Positions 39,701-50,104 of a stretch of 64,000 nt of DNA are shown here, piece after piece. Each line of letters opens with the position of its first letter. Within the stretch, counting starts at the first letter, position 1. The position numbers and the translations under genes are program-made. The stretch comes from Roridomyces roridus (lineage: Eukaryota; Basidiomycota; Agaricomycetes; Agaricales; Mycenaceae): NCBI GenBank assembly GCA_029378245.1, contig JARKIF010000132.1, forward strand, positions 1 through 64,000. The letters run 5' to 3'. The notes under the pieces are model-generated. The model did no database searches. It was not told the DNA's origin and worked only from the letters and a program-made list of their open reading frames with translations.

Positions 39701-41152
39701 CTAAAGTTCAGCCCTGTTTATGGCGATTCTATTGTGTGTACACACCCGGATACTATTCCGGCTTTTGTTGCGGTCATTCCGACTACGGATCTGGCAGAAG
39801 AATCGGCAACCCCGATTTCTGACCTGTCAACACCGCCGACGTCTTCGCTCGGATCTGCTTCTTCTATGAAGACCCCCCTGCTCCTTCTATGGAGTCCCCT
39901 TCTCCGACTCCAGCCCGGCTCCGACGCCTCCGGATGAGGATCTCTTGGAGGTTTCAATACCTCACCACTGCCTTGTGTGTGCCTTGTGTCGCTTGTTGGC
40001 TTCATTTGCGACGCCACCGACCATGCACTTGCTGGCAATTCCTTGCCATTTCAATATGGTACTCCGGTTCCGACCCGGAAACCTCGGAGGCAAATTCAAG
40101 GCTCTCACCCGTCTGACCCAAAGAGGGGGATACGCCCTTCAGCTCGGTCAATCATCACCAGAGCTTCCGGCCCATTTTTTTCCTTGTTCCGAGGGAATTT
40201 GTCTCCGACCCACCTCCGTAATGGATTCGGAATCACCTCACCAGTGATCCGACGCACTATCCTGACGACTCATAGCCCTCCGGCTACCTCCGGCCATCCG
40301 CCGACCCTGGCATTCATTTTTTCTGCCACTCAATCATCTACTCTTCACCCTCACCATTTTTTGGCCTCCTTTTCCTCGCCCTTCTTCTCCGGTTCATTTT
40401 CGTCATCGGAGTCCAAAATGACGGCCACAACACCCTCCATTCGGGGTTTCACATCCATCGGAGCCTCCGGAGCTCCGTCTCCTCGGTTTTCACCTCCGTG
40501 GCCGCCAATCTCTGCGCCTGCACCTCCGCAGCCTCTGCATCGAGCCGATCCAACTCCCACAGGTGTCCTGGTTTTCAGGACCAGCCTCCGGCTCGGTCTC
40601 CGACACAGCCTCCGGTTCGGTCTCCGGCACAGCCTCCGATGCTGAGACCGACTCAGGCAGCGTCACAGCCTTCCTTCTCACCCTCCGCTTTCCTCGCACC
40701 TCCTCCGAGAAACGGCTGACTGAAGGCGCGTTCTGTGACCGGAATCACTCGCACTGGCATATTTTGCAGCCCAGCAAGAGGTCGCCGGAATTCTCCGAGT
40801 CTTTGTGCTCGTCGTCTTCACTTGCGTCCTTGTGCCTTGCGCGTTTCTGCGGCCGCACACGCCCCGGCTTGACGTACACCGGTCGGCTTTCCGGCAGTAG
40901 CGTGCACTTTACCTTCGCCACTTGGCATCCCTCGCACACATTGGTGGGGCCACGACTCTGGCGACATTTTGTCATTCTTCTTCCCCTTCTGCGCCTTCTT
41001 CACCATCTTCCGCTTCTTTCCGGCCGCCGCCGTCCGTTCCGGCTCCTCCGGCACAGTCCTCAGCAACCCGGCCACCCCCTAATTTTTCCCACGATCATTC
41101 CATCAGCGGTGTTCTCGTTCCTTGGGGTCAAGGAACCCTAAGAGGGGGATAC
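39701..41152. other. Element C internal region with a possible antisense captured fragment
   Basis: RT and integrase motifs are absent. On the minus strand (about 41075 to 40351) several readable stretches follow each other: SRGPTNVCEGCQVAKVKCTL, RVRPQKRARHKDASEDDEHK, GCKICQCE and, lower down, ILDSDDENEPEKKGEEKE. The Cys pattern and basic/acidic blocks resemble a host regulatory protein more than a retroelement. The exon structure is not clear. Confidence 0.35.
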
Positions 41153-41606
41153 TGTTATATCCATGTCATCCCGACTTCGATCCGAGGCCCTCCGATCCCT
41201 CCGGGCCCTCCGATCCCTCTGGGCCCTCCGGGCCCTCCGACCTTCCGGCCTCTTCCATCCAAGATGCATTCGATCACGTCATATTGCACAATCTTACGTT
41301 GTTATACCCATGCATGTCCAACTCTCCCGACTCTCCCTTGGACCTTCCGACTCCTCCGGTTCGGATCATTTCCGACTGATCCGGACATTCCGACCTTGAT
41401 GCATCCGATCTGTTCGTATTGCACAATCCTATAGGGTTTTCATGCAATGAAGTTCTTCTGAGCGTTTCCCTTATTGTGATTATCTTTATCTTCTTCTCTC
41501 TTATTGTTGTAGTATAGATCTTATTGTCTTTCATACTTCTGACTCCATTAGGTCGTGTCATACTTACTTAGTATATATAGGCGATACGACTTTGATGTAC
41601 CTCAGT
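41153..41606 (+). repeat. Element C right LTR, first part
   Basis: It begins TGTTATATCC after a purine tract and contains a TATA-like TAGTATATATAGG near 41569-41581. It is cut at 41606 by element B. Its remainder is 48270-48474. Confidence 0.88.
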
Positions 41607-42081
41607 TGTCACGCGCTGATCTATTTGCGCACGTGACAACGCCAAACAAACCAGATAAGCATTGGCGCCGTACAGCGCTAAAGTCCTGGGAACCCCGTCT
41701 CGATCGGATTGAGGAAGAAGCCGAGGAAGACATTATTTAAAGCCGTGGGACAGTTTCATATTTATGAACGACAGCGTGGATGAGGGAAGGAGTTTTCGAT
41801 CAGTGAACTGTCAGATCATGACAGGCTTCTATGATGAACACGGTGTAGACATGACAATAGGAGACGACAACGGTGCAGGACAATAGTGCATGTCGGAAGC
41901 CAGGACAATTAGTGTAGCATCGTAGATCTATTCCTCATAGTATAAAAGCAGTAGCTAGTCGTCGTATTCTGTACCCTCTCCTAGACTTTTATTCAGTTCA
42001 TTTTACGAGCTTTAGTAGCGCACTACCCAATCCACAGCATCTTACCGCTGTTGGACGCGTGAAACAAGTCTTGTCGTGACA
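41607..42081 (+). repeat. Element B 5' LTR
   Basis: 475 bp, TGTCACGCGC to CTTGTCGTGACA. TATAAAAG at 41941 is a probable promoter element. The first 134 bases also encode the C-terminus of pol in the 3' copy. Confidence 0.95.
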
Positions 42082-42582
42082 TAATAAAAGTCTACCCTCA
42101 TACCGCTCCTACCTCCCCCCGACATATCCTTTCCATACGCCTCGGCGTCCCTCCCCCACTACTTGGATTCTCGTAATTGAAGATCCACTCATACCTCAAG
42201 CGTCACGTCGTTGAATCGCGACGTTAAACAAGCGCCAATCTTTGGTCGAACTATTTTGATAGACAGTCGCTGTGCTACGGGAAACGTTGAGTCCGTCCCC
42301 GCACAATAGCAGACGTTGGCGTTCGGGTGGCAATCTTCGGAGAGTACCCTCGCGCAGATACCGGGAGAGTCGTAGAAGGCCCGGGTCTGTTCTATCGGCA
42401 AGCGTTCCGACCGAGAAACCCACCACCGGCTTCGTGCCGCTCCTACCCAAGCCGCGACGGCGTTTCGCGCACCATCATCCTCCTCTTCCGGCACCTCTAG
42501 CCGTGAAGCCCGTTCCGTAGCGGACCAACTCTTGGCCGCTTCCGCCACCACCCATCACACCTTCCACACCGCCACCCCTGCC

Positions 42583-43698
42583 ATGTCCCATCACGGCAGC
42601 CCCATCCCCTATGACCAGCCTCAGGCTGGTTACTCGTACCCTCCCCAACAAATCTACCCCTCCCGCCCTCCTACCCGTTCTCCCCCTCGCCCCCTTCCCA
42701 CACGACCCGACTCACAACCCCCCGCCCAGCCTGGCCTGACTGAGTTACTTCAGGCCCTCCCCCCACGCCCGGCACCAGCAAGAATGACGCTGGCCCGGCT
42801 TCCCCCGCCGTTTGACGGCAATGACAAATCCAAGTGGGAAACTTGGATCGACAGTGTCACGACCTACCTTGTGGCATACGAACACGATTTTAATACGGAT
42901 CATAGACGTATTTTCTTCGTGCTCTCGTTGCTGGGCGACGAGAAGAGTTCTCCGTGTCCGGCCGCCAACTGGTCACGGAACTGGAAGGCGAAGCACCTTC
43001 GCCTTGGTCAACTCCGTCCCTCCTTCGAGGAGTTTATGACGGAGTTGGAATCGACGTTCGCGGATCAGAATGTCAAGGAGACGGCGCTGTTGCGCCTGAT
43101 GAACACTCGGCAGGGAAATTCCACCCTGGCCGATTTCCTCCAGTCGTTCGAGCTGAACGCGGAACAGGCGGGCTACGCGCCCGGAAACGAGTTGCATGAC
43201 ACGTTCCTGTGTCAGGCATTGGAAATCCTGGTCTCGGACCAGGTCCGCAAACAGCTTTACGCTGGAGGCGTGGCGATCCCGGGAACCTACCCCGGATTGA
43301 AAAGCCGGTTGATGACAATCAACGGCATCATTGAGCGCGGGAAGCTCATCAACTCTCGCTGGGGAGCGGGAGGTGGAATGTTTTGGACGCCGGCGCAGCA
43401 GCAGCCGCCGCCCAAATTCCCCAAGGCCACGGCACTGGTGCCGCCGCCTAGGCCCCAGGGGACAGCCCCCCATCTGGCGACCCGGGTCACTCCCGGAAAT
43501 CCGGCGCCGATGGACGTCGACCAAACGCGGCAGGCCGCGTTCAAGTGTTACAACTGTGGCAAGGAGGGCCACATGAAGCGGGAGTGCCCGGAGCCTCCCA
43601 AGAAGAAGTTTAATATCCGGTCGATCAAGACCGAAGACTATACGCAGGAGGACCTGCAGGCTCTCGCGACCATACTCCGAGAGAAGGGTTTTTGTTAG
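42583..43698 (+). CDS. Element B Gag
   Basis: The first ATG of the frame (42583) gives MSHHGSPIPYDQPQAG and a Pro-rich start. The capsid part reads PPPFDGNDKSKWETWIDSVTTYL and continues with FMTELESTFADQNVKETALLRLMNTRQG. The C-terminus holds the zinc knuckle CYNCGKEGHMKREC. The stop TAG is 43696-43698. Gag would form cytoplasmic particles that package the element RNA. The frame is open and pol follows in -1. Confidence 0.9.
   Translation: MSHHGSPIPYDQPQAGYSYPPQQIYPSRPPTRSPPRPLPTRPDSQPPAQPGLTELLQALPPRPAPARMTLARLPPPFDGNDKSKWETWIDSVTTYLVAYEHDFNTDHRRIFFVLSLLGDEKSSPCPAANWSRNWKAKHLRLGQLRPSFEEFMTELESTFADQNVKETALLRLMNTRQGNSTLADFLQSFELNAEQAGYAPGNELHDTFLCQALEILVSDQVRKQLYAGGVAIPGTYPGLKSRLMTINGIIERGKLINSRWGAGGGMFWTPAQQQPPPKFPKATALVPPPRPQGTAPHLATRVTPGNPAPMDVDQTRQAAFKCYNCGKEGHMKRECPEPPKKKFNIRSIKTEDYTQEDLQALATILREKGFC
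43686..43692 (+). promoter_or_regulatory. -1 frameshift heptamer GGGTTTT of element B
   Basis: The gag codons are AAG GGT TTT TGT TAG. G-GGT-TTT fits X-XXY-YYZ exactly and sits one codon before the gag stop. After slippage the codons are GGG TTT TTG TTA GGG, leading into pol. Confidence 0.75.
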
Positions 43699-44744
43699 GG
43701 CGCCCGGTCAAGGCCGAACCGGTGTGCCCTCCCGTATCTGTAATCCATGGACAGTTTACACCGCTAGAGGCGGTTACGGACAGCACGAACAATGTGCAAA
43801 ATAGCGTACCTGTAAATTATGTAGAAAAAACTAGCCTACAACGTAGTATACAAGAATTTCTTGTAGGCGAAGTACAAAAGCCAAAAAAAATACGTATCTT
43901 GGAGAATCAGAATCGGAAACGTAACTTAAAGAATCAACGCATGGATGCAGAGAACAAGCGCTGGAGCGCTTTTAAAAAGGCCCCTGGAACCCAAACCAGT
44001 GAGAAAAATAGTGAGAAGAAAAAGGGCGGCGATGCCGCGGAGGCTCAATCCTCGAAAGAGGAGGTAGCGCCTAAGCACACACGGGTGCCGTTCGGTCTCA
44101 AGAAGAAAGAGGCCGCCCAATGGCTAGCACGCCGTGCTATGGGAGAAACGGAACAACGCCTAGCTCAGGAGCTGCGTGAGTTCCAACGGCAACGTGTCCA
44201 CCATGAGATGTTGGTGGCAGTCCAGCTGGAAGCACTGGACACGGGGAAAACACGTTCCATTCGTGCGTTGTTGGACAACGGGTGTACCACCACGTGCATG
44301 GACAGGGATTATGCCAAGGCCGAAGGTTTCGAGCTTAAAAAACTCGACATGCCGATTGTGGCCAGGAATGCCGACGGGACCGAGAACACCAAAGGCAAGA
44401 TCACTCATTACGTAGAGATGATCATGTCTATCGGCCCACATGTCGAAAGACAAAAGTTCCTGATCACGGGCTTAGGCAAAGCACGTGTGTTTATTGGGTA
44501 CGACTGGTTGTTTAAACACAACCCGGAGATCAACTGGCGGGACCAGACCATGAAGTTCAGCCGATGTCCGGCTGAGTGTGGCATGACCGGACTGGAATCC
44601 GGAAAAGGTGTCACACGGGAGGAAGCGGTGGAAGAAGGCGAGTCGATCCTGTTGGTCGACTTTGCGCCTGTCGTGGAGCTGCGAAGCAAGGCGACGCAGG
44701 CACAGCAGATGGCCAAACAGGCTTTGGCAGCAAGGAAAAATTGA
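43692..44744 (+). CDS. Element B Pol, N-terminal part (linker and protease)
   Basis: This frame is entered by -1 frameshift from gag. A basic, Lys-rich linker (KPKKIRILENQNRKRNLKNQ) precedes the aspartic protease, ALLDNGCTTTCMDRDYAKAEGF. It has DNG where many Ty3 proteases have DTG or DSG. VFIGYDWLFKHNPEINW is the C-terminal protease motif. The frame ends at 44744, and the RT frame overlaps it from 44576. The switch falls at GCAAGGAAAAATTGACGG. If the run had six A residues instead of five, the protein would read RKKLTEDKIPEQ, so a 1-nt deletion is likely. Confidence 0.82.
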   Translation: MLGRPVKAEPVCPPVSVIHGQFTPLEAVTDSTNNVQNSVPVNYVEKTSLQRSIQEFLVGEVQKPKKIRILENQNRKRNLKNQRMDAENKRWSAFKKAPGTQTSEKNSEKKKGGDAAEAQSSKEEVAPKHTRVPFGLKKKEAAQWLARRAMGETEQRLAQELREFQRQRVHHEMLVAVQLEALDTGKTRSIRALLDNGCTTTCMDRDYAKAEGFELKKLDMPIVARNADGTENTKGKITHYVEMIMSIGPHVERQKFLITGLGKARVFIGYDWLFKHNPEINWRDQTMKFSRCPAECGMTGLESGKGVTREEAVEEGESILLVDFAPVVELRSKATQAQQMAKQALAARKN

Positions 44745-46459
44745 CGGAAGACAAGATCCCGGAGCAATACCGGGAGCACGTCAAGGTTTTCGCAAAAAAG
44801 TCATTCGACTCATTGCCGGAAAAGCGGCCTTGGGATCATGCGATCGAATTAAAGCCCGGATCAAAGGCTGTTGATTGCAAGATCTATCCACTCTCGTTAA
44901 GCGAACAAGAAAAGCTGAACGAGTTTCTTGAAGAGAATCTCAAGAGTGGACGGATCAGACCTTCCAAGTCGCCGATGGCTTCGGCGTTCTTTTTTATTAA
45001 AAAGAAGGACGGGTCCCTTCGACCGGTACAGGATTACCGGAAGCTCAACGAGATGACGGTGAAGAACAAGTACCCGTTGCCTCTAATCTCGGAGCTGGTC
45101 AACAAACTCCGAGGAGCACGATTCTTCTCCAAGCTTGACATACGTTGGGGTTACAACAATGTACGGATCAAGGAAGGAGACGAGTGGAAAGCGGCTTTTC
45201 GGACCAATCGGGGATTGTTCGAGCCGCTTGTCATGTTCTTTGGGTTGACCAACTCACCGGCCACGTTCCAAACGATGATGAACGACATTCTTCGGGATCT
45301 CATCAACGAGGGCCACGTGATTGTATACCTAGATGACATTTTAATTTACACGGACTCCCTGGAGGAGCATAGACGGATTGTGTCACGCGTCCTGGAAACG
45401 TTAGAAAAGAATAAATTATTCTTGAAACCCGAGAAGTGCGAATTCGAGAAGAGAGAGATCGAATACCTCGGGGTTATTATTTCCCACAACTCCATGCGGA
45501 TGGACCCGGTGAAAATCAAAGGGATCATGGAGTGGCCGGTGCCGAAGAACGTCAAGCAAGTGCAGGCGTTCCTCGGCTTTGTTAACTTTTATCGGCGATT
45601 TGTCCGCGGCTTTGCCGACATCGCCAGGCCCCTCACTAAGTTGACGGGGAAGGTTGCGTGGTCCTGGGGACCGGAACAGGAGAAGGTGATCAGCCAATTG
45701 AAGGAACGGATCGCGGAGGATGTCATCTTGGCGTTGCCAACAGATGACGGGGAATATCGGCTTGAGGCCGATGCGTCGGACGGAGCGGTTGGAGCAGTGC
45801 TCAGCCAGCTCCAAAAAGGAGTATGGAGGCCTGTTGCTTTCATGTCTCACGGCATGAGCGACACCGAGAGGAATTACGAGATCTATGACAAGGAGATGCT
45901 CGCAATTATGCTCGCTCTTGATGAGTGGAGGCAGTTCCTACTCGGTGCAAGGCACACGTTCGAGGTTCTGACGGATCACAAGAACCTCCAATACTTCAAA
46001 AAGCCGCAGAAGATCAATCGTAGGCAGGCACGATGGATCATCGAGTTGTCGCAGTACGACTTCTCGTTACGGCACCGGCCCGGAGCTTTGAACAAGCAGG
46101 CCGACTTGTTATCCCGCAGGGCGGATCATGACCAGGGAAAAGAAGACAACCAGGAAATTGTCTTACTTAAGCCCGAGTACTTCCGAGCACAGGAAATCAC
46201 GCTCGAAGGCGTCGAGAAGGATCTCCTGGAAGAGATCCGAGCGGAACGCAAGAGGGACGGCAGCGTGAGGTCTGCCTTACTAAAGAAGCTCCCTAGATGG
46301 GAGGAGGAGGACGGCATTGTTTACTACAATGGCCTTATTTACGTTCCGCATAACACGGAACTTAGAAATAAAATTATTGGACTCCATCACGATCCGGCGA
46401 TCGTGGGACACCCCGGAGGGAACCGGACACAGGAACTCGTTGAACGAAATTACTGGTAG
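44736..46459 (+). pseudogene. Element B Pol, RT-RNase H and integrase start, ends at nonsense codon
   Basis: The order is LTEDKIPEQYREHV, then [64 protein letters not shown] and the RT catalytic VIVYLDDILIYTDS. RNase H follows (YRLEADASDGAVGAVLSQ, YDKEMLAIM, VLTDHKNLQYF) and then the first part of integrase (HHDPAIVGHPGGNRTQELVERNYW). The next codon is TAG where relatives have Trp (NYWWP), a single G-to-A change. The remaining integrase is intact beyond it. Confidence 0.88.
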
Positions 46460-47923
46460 CCGAAGCTCGGCAACAACGTTTCCGAGTATGTAAAGTCGTG
46501 CGAAGCGTGTCAGAGGTCACGAGTTCTTCGGCACAAGCAGGGCAAGCTGAACCCGCACAAGATTGCGGAAGGACCCTGGCAGATCATTTCGATGGACTTG
46601 ATCGGACCGTTACCAATTAGCAACGGTCACAATGCGATTCAAGTCTGGGTGGACACTTTTAGCAAGATGATTCACGTGGAGCCCACGACCATGGAAATCA
46701 CGGCTGAAGGAGTTGCGCGTTTGACACGCGACCGTGTGATTAGATATCATGGGGTACCCCGAAAGATCATCTCGGATCGGGATCCGAGATATGTAGGAGG
46801 CTTTATGAGGGAGCTCAATAAGATCCTGGGGATCGAAATGAACCCGAGTACGGCACACCATCCGATAACCGACGGGCAGACGGAACAGATGAACCAGGAG
46901 ATCGAGAAATATCTCCGCATATTTATAAATTACCATCAGACGGACTGGGCCGAGTGGCTCTCCCTAGCGGAGTTCTGTTACAATGACAAGGCCAGTTCGG
47001 CAACGAAGACCTCGCCGTTCTATTTAAACACCGGCTATCACCCTTGGAAAGGGATCGAGAACGCCGTAGAGACGAGGAACGAGGCTGCCGACGAGTTCGG
47101 CAAGAAAATGAAAAAGATCCGCGATGAGGCGACCGCGGCATTAGAAAAAACACAGAAAACGATGGAAAAAACATATAATCTACGACGGCGACCAGCGCCG
47201 GTATTTAAAAAGGGAGACAAGGTCTGGATCGAGGCGACGAATATCCAGACGGATAGACCCTCGAAAAAGCTGGGAGATAGGAGGCTCGGGCCGTACGAGG
47301 TCCTGGAGAAAGTCGGAGCGTCTTCCTATAGGTTGAAATTGCCGAGCACGGACAAGTCACATCCGGTGTTCAACGAGGCGATTCTCACACCGTATACGGA
47401 ACCGCCCGAGAATCGAAGGGAGAAGCGGCCGCCGCCGAAGATCATATCCGGTGAGGAGGAATATGAGGTGGAGGAGATACTTAAACACCGCAAGATGGGA
47501 CGCGGTTTTCAATATTTAATAAAGTGGAAGAACTATCCGATGGGAGAAAGGACGTGGGAACCATCGCGTAACTTGACGCATGTGAAGAAGCTGTTGGATA
47601 AATATAACAGGGAACACAGCATTGACGTCAGGGCGCTACCCACGCTCCCGGCTGGATTTTGGGACGGCGAATGCAAAAGATTCGTCCCAAAGATGGAATT
47701 CCAACCATATTTAAAGAAGAAATTATTTATTCACGATGAAAATCGTTTTGTCGACATCGACGAGGACGTCGATCCTAGAGAGGGGGTAATGTCACGCGCT
47801 GATCTATTTGCGCACGTGACAACGCCAAACAAACCAGATAAGCATTGGCGCCGTACAGCGCTAAAGTCCTGGGAACCCCGTCTCGATCGGATTGAGGAAG
47901 AAGCCGAGGAAGACATTATTTAA
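46460..47923 (+). pseudogene. Element B integrase core and chromodomain, beyond the nonsense codon
   Basis: In the same frame after TAG come PKLGNNVSEYVKSCEACQRS (CxxC of the zinc finger), then the catalytic-core motifs ISMDLIGPLP, SDRDPRYVGGF and HHPITDGQTEQMNQEIEKY. A chromodomain follows (EEEYEVEEILKHRKMGRGF, YLIKWKNYPMGERTWEPSRN), which in this clade steers integration towards modified histones. The last 44 codons lie inside the 3' LTR, ending at 47923. Confidence 0.88.
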
Positions 47924-48264
47924 AGCCGTGGGACAGTTTCATATTTATGAACGACAGCGTGGATGAGGGAAGGAGTTTTCGATCAGTGAACTGTCAGATC
48001 ATGACAGGCTTCTATGATGAACACGGTGTAGACATGACAATAGGAGACGACAACGGTGCAGGACAATAGTGCATGTCGGAAGCCAGGACAATTAGTGTAG
48101 CATCGTAGATCTATTCCTCATAGTATAAAAGCAGTAGCTAGTCGTCGTATTCTGTACCCTCTCCTAGACTTTTATTCAGTTCATTTTACGAGCTTTAGTA
48201 GCGCACTACCCAATCCACAGCATCTTACCGCTGTTGGACGCGTGAAACAAGTCTTGTCGTGACA
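47790..48264 (+). repeat. Element B 3' LTR
   Basis: 475 bp, no difference seen from 41607-42081. It follows AGAGAGGGGGTAA, the polypurine tract, and is followed by TCAGT. Confidence 0.95.
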
Positions 48265-48269
48265 TCAGT

Positions 48270-48474
48270 AGTTAATTAACGTGTGTTGCCTCCACAACTC
48301 CTCTGTGCCATCTAGTCTCCGAGTAATCCTCTCTCGGAAGTCAAGTGGTTGGTGCGCTCTCCCTCCGAGTAGCGTTCACCTCATCCGGATCACCTTCGGT
48401 CATCATCCCACGGTCCTCCGACCTCCGACCTCTGGTTCCGGCCCTTTGTCCTATCCTCCGGCATGGATATTACA
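48270..48474 (+). repeat. Element C right LTR, second part
   Basis: It continues from 41606 after the TCAGT duplication and ends GGCATGGATATTACA, mirroring the start TGTTATATCC. GTTAC follows as target duplication. Confidence 0.85.
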
Positions 48475-49698
48475 GTTACGGCGAATGTGCCCTTTGAGCC
48501 CGCATCCATAGCAGTGAACTTCGTTGCTAGGTTGACGACGGCCCGTATTCGTGCGATCGATGTCCATGGGGGCCGGGACGTTGCTCGCAGTCGTAGCGAT
48601 GCTGGTACGTATGGTGGGGTTGCTGGTACCGCTTCCTGAAGCGTTCGTGTTCGTGTTCGTGCGCTGGGTGCCAAATCGGTTGAACCCTTCCGTACGATTG
48701 AACCCTTCAAGTCGTTTCGGGTTCTGCATCGGGTTCCGTCCCCCGCCTCCGTACGACCCCGAGTTGGGGTTCCCAGATTTCCCGAATCCCGCCTTAACTC
48801 CCGTCAGGAGAGTATTCTTCAGGACGCGGAACTGTCTCTTGAGCCCATCACGTTTGATGGCTTCTTCTTTCCACCCTGCGTAGGTCTTGGGGAGTTCTCC
48901 GTTAACTCCTTCGTAAATCGATTCCACCACCTCTTGACTGAGACCCGTCTTGAGGAGGCGGATAAGCGTAGTATCGTCGTATCCCGCCGTTCTGTTATAC
49001 GAGTCGAGAATGGTGAAGTAGCTCGTGGCCGTACCATTCGCCTGCCGAAGGTGTTCCATCTTGGCTTGGGCTTCCTCCACCTGGGCTCCTCCTTTGAAGC
49101 TGGAGATAATGTCGGCCTCGAACGCCGCGTAGGTGGTATAGGCGCCAGTGCCGCTGCCGTTGCGCATGGCCTTTACTACGTTTTCGGCCCAGATCGCCGC
49201 GGACCCCCCTTTCATGTAAGACAGGGTAAAATTGATCTTGGCGGAGTCCTTTTCGTATACGGGGTTGTCCTGGAAGTTAAGGTAGCAACCCGCCAAGAAC
49301 CCGTCCACGGTCTCGGCAGCCCCCGAAAGGTCGGCGGGGGCAGCAACCCGCGCTCTGCGGGATTTATCGCCACTCCCCTGTTTCGCGTCCAACTGGTTCT
49401 TCAGTATATCCAACATGACGCTGTTGGTCTTCGCAATATGGTCCTCCATCATTGAGATGCGTTGGAATGCATCCTGGAGATCGTTCTGGAGGTGCAAGAC
49501 TCCGGCTTGCAACCCCACCTCCGGGTTCCCGTCTGGTCCCCAGATTTCCGTCAATAGCCCGCGAGTTGCGGCGCTCAGCGCTTCCGCGCAATCGAATATG
49601 TGGGCTTCGCGTGCCGTTTGATCCAATCCTTGATAGTGGATGGCATCCGTCGACTGGAACGCATCACGGTTCGGTATACCCAGTGCAGTAGGGTCCAT
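48475..49698 (-). pseudogene. Element A gag, main part
   Basis: The start MDPTALGIPNRDAFQSTDAIHY is at 49698. The capsid-like region runs SGAAETVDGFLAGCYLNFQDN and AEAQAKMEHLRQANGTATSYF-type sequence (QVEEAQAKMEHLRQ). The C-terminus has the knuckle CYGCGLKGHIRRNC. Element C is inserted right before the last Cys codon. By chance its terminal TGT restores a Cys before the frame ends ten codons later in element C. The original continuation is at 38746-38628. Confidence 0.87.
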
Positions 49699-49743
49699 CG
49701 TTTCGTTCGGTCGAGTGTTCGAGTAAAGGGGAGACGAATCTTT

Positions 49744-50104
49744 TGTCAGCACCTAGGGCTAAGTCGGGTTCTAGTCAGCAACGAACGAGGCGACCGAGCG
49801 AAGAGCAGCAGACAAGACTCAAGAGGTAGAGCAAGCCGTAGGGAGAATAGACTAGATTCGTCTACAGTACTGAGACTGTAGACGGGTATATATACTACAT
49901 GATCGAATTAGGTACGAGGGGTAGGGGGTAGGAGCAGGGGCGATCGTGACAAGTAGGGGTGTAAATGCAGGGGAGAGTGGAGTACCAAGCAGGGGTTGAG
50001 ACAAGACCCGGCCGATCAGTGATGATCACTGATTAGAGTATTGATGGTTGATGGTTGATCGGGTTACAACCCGTCGGGTTGTGGCCTGGGGTCATATCAT
50101 GACA
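49744..50104 (-). repeat. Element A LTR, right (5' LTR of the minus-strand element)
   Basis: 361 bp, TGTCAGCACC to TCATATCATGACA. Directly after it the ankyrin sequence GAACATGGGGCCACAG resumes. Confidence 0.95.

Larger units (their letters stand above)
41607..48264 (+). mobile_element. Element B: Ty3/Gypsy chromodomain retrotransposon nested in C
   Basis: 6,658 bp with two 475-bp LTRs in which I see no difference, and a perfect TCAGT target duplication (41602-41606 and 48265-48269). The order is gag, protease, RT, RNase H, integrase, chromodomain. It is the youngest visible insertion in the nest. Two defects are present in pol: a frame change near 44735 and a TAG at 46457-46459. Confidence 0.95.
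38747..48474 (+). mobile_element. Element C: degenerate Ty3-like LTR element nested in A
   Basis: It starts TGTTATATCC and ends GGATATTACA, flanked by GTTAC at 38742-38746 and 48475-48479. Without element B inside it, it is about 3.07 kb. The right LTR (41153-41606 plus 48270-48474, 659 bp) is complete but split by B. The left LTR keeps only its first 218 bp. A purine tract, AAGAGGGGGATAC, precedes the right LTR, so the orientation is plus. The internal region has lost the primer site, most of gag, RT and integrase. Confidence 0.87.
33436..50104 (-). mobile_element. Element A: Ty3/Gypsy chromodomain LTR retrotransposon, minus strand
   Basis: It is bounded by two 361-bp LTRs and, without its own insertions, is about 6.1 kb long. 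Gag and Pol are on the minus strand. Solo LTR F splits pol at the end of RNase H, and element C splits gag inside the zinc knuckle. The LTRs differ at two positions that I can see. The flanks (CCGAGC on the left, GAACA on the right) do not form a target duplication, so a rearrangement after insertion is likely. The stretch ACGGGGGGGGATAAT, read on the minus strand next to the left LTR, is the polypurine tract. Confidence 0.92.

Noticed and set aside
44576..44744. Second programmed -1 frameshift site in element B
   Set aside because: The overlap has no X-XXY-YYZ heptamer in phase; a missing A in the A run explains the shift better.
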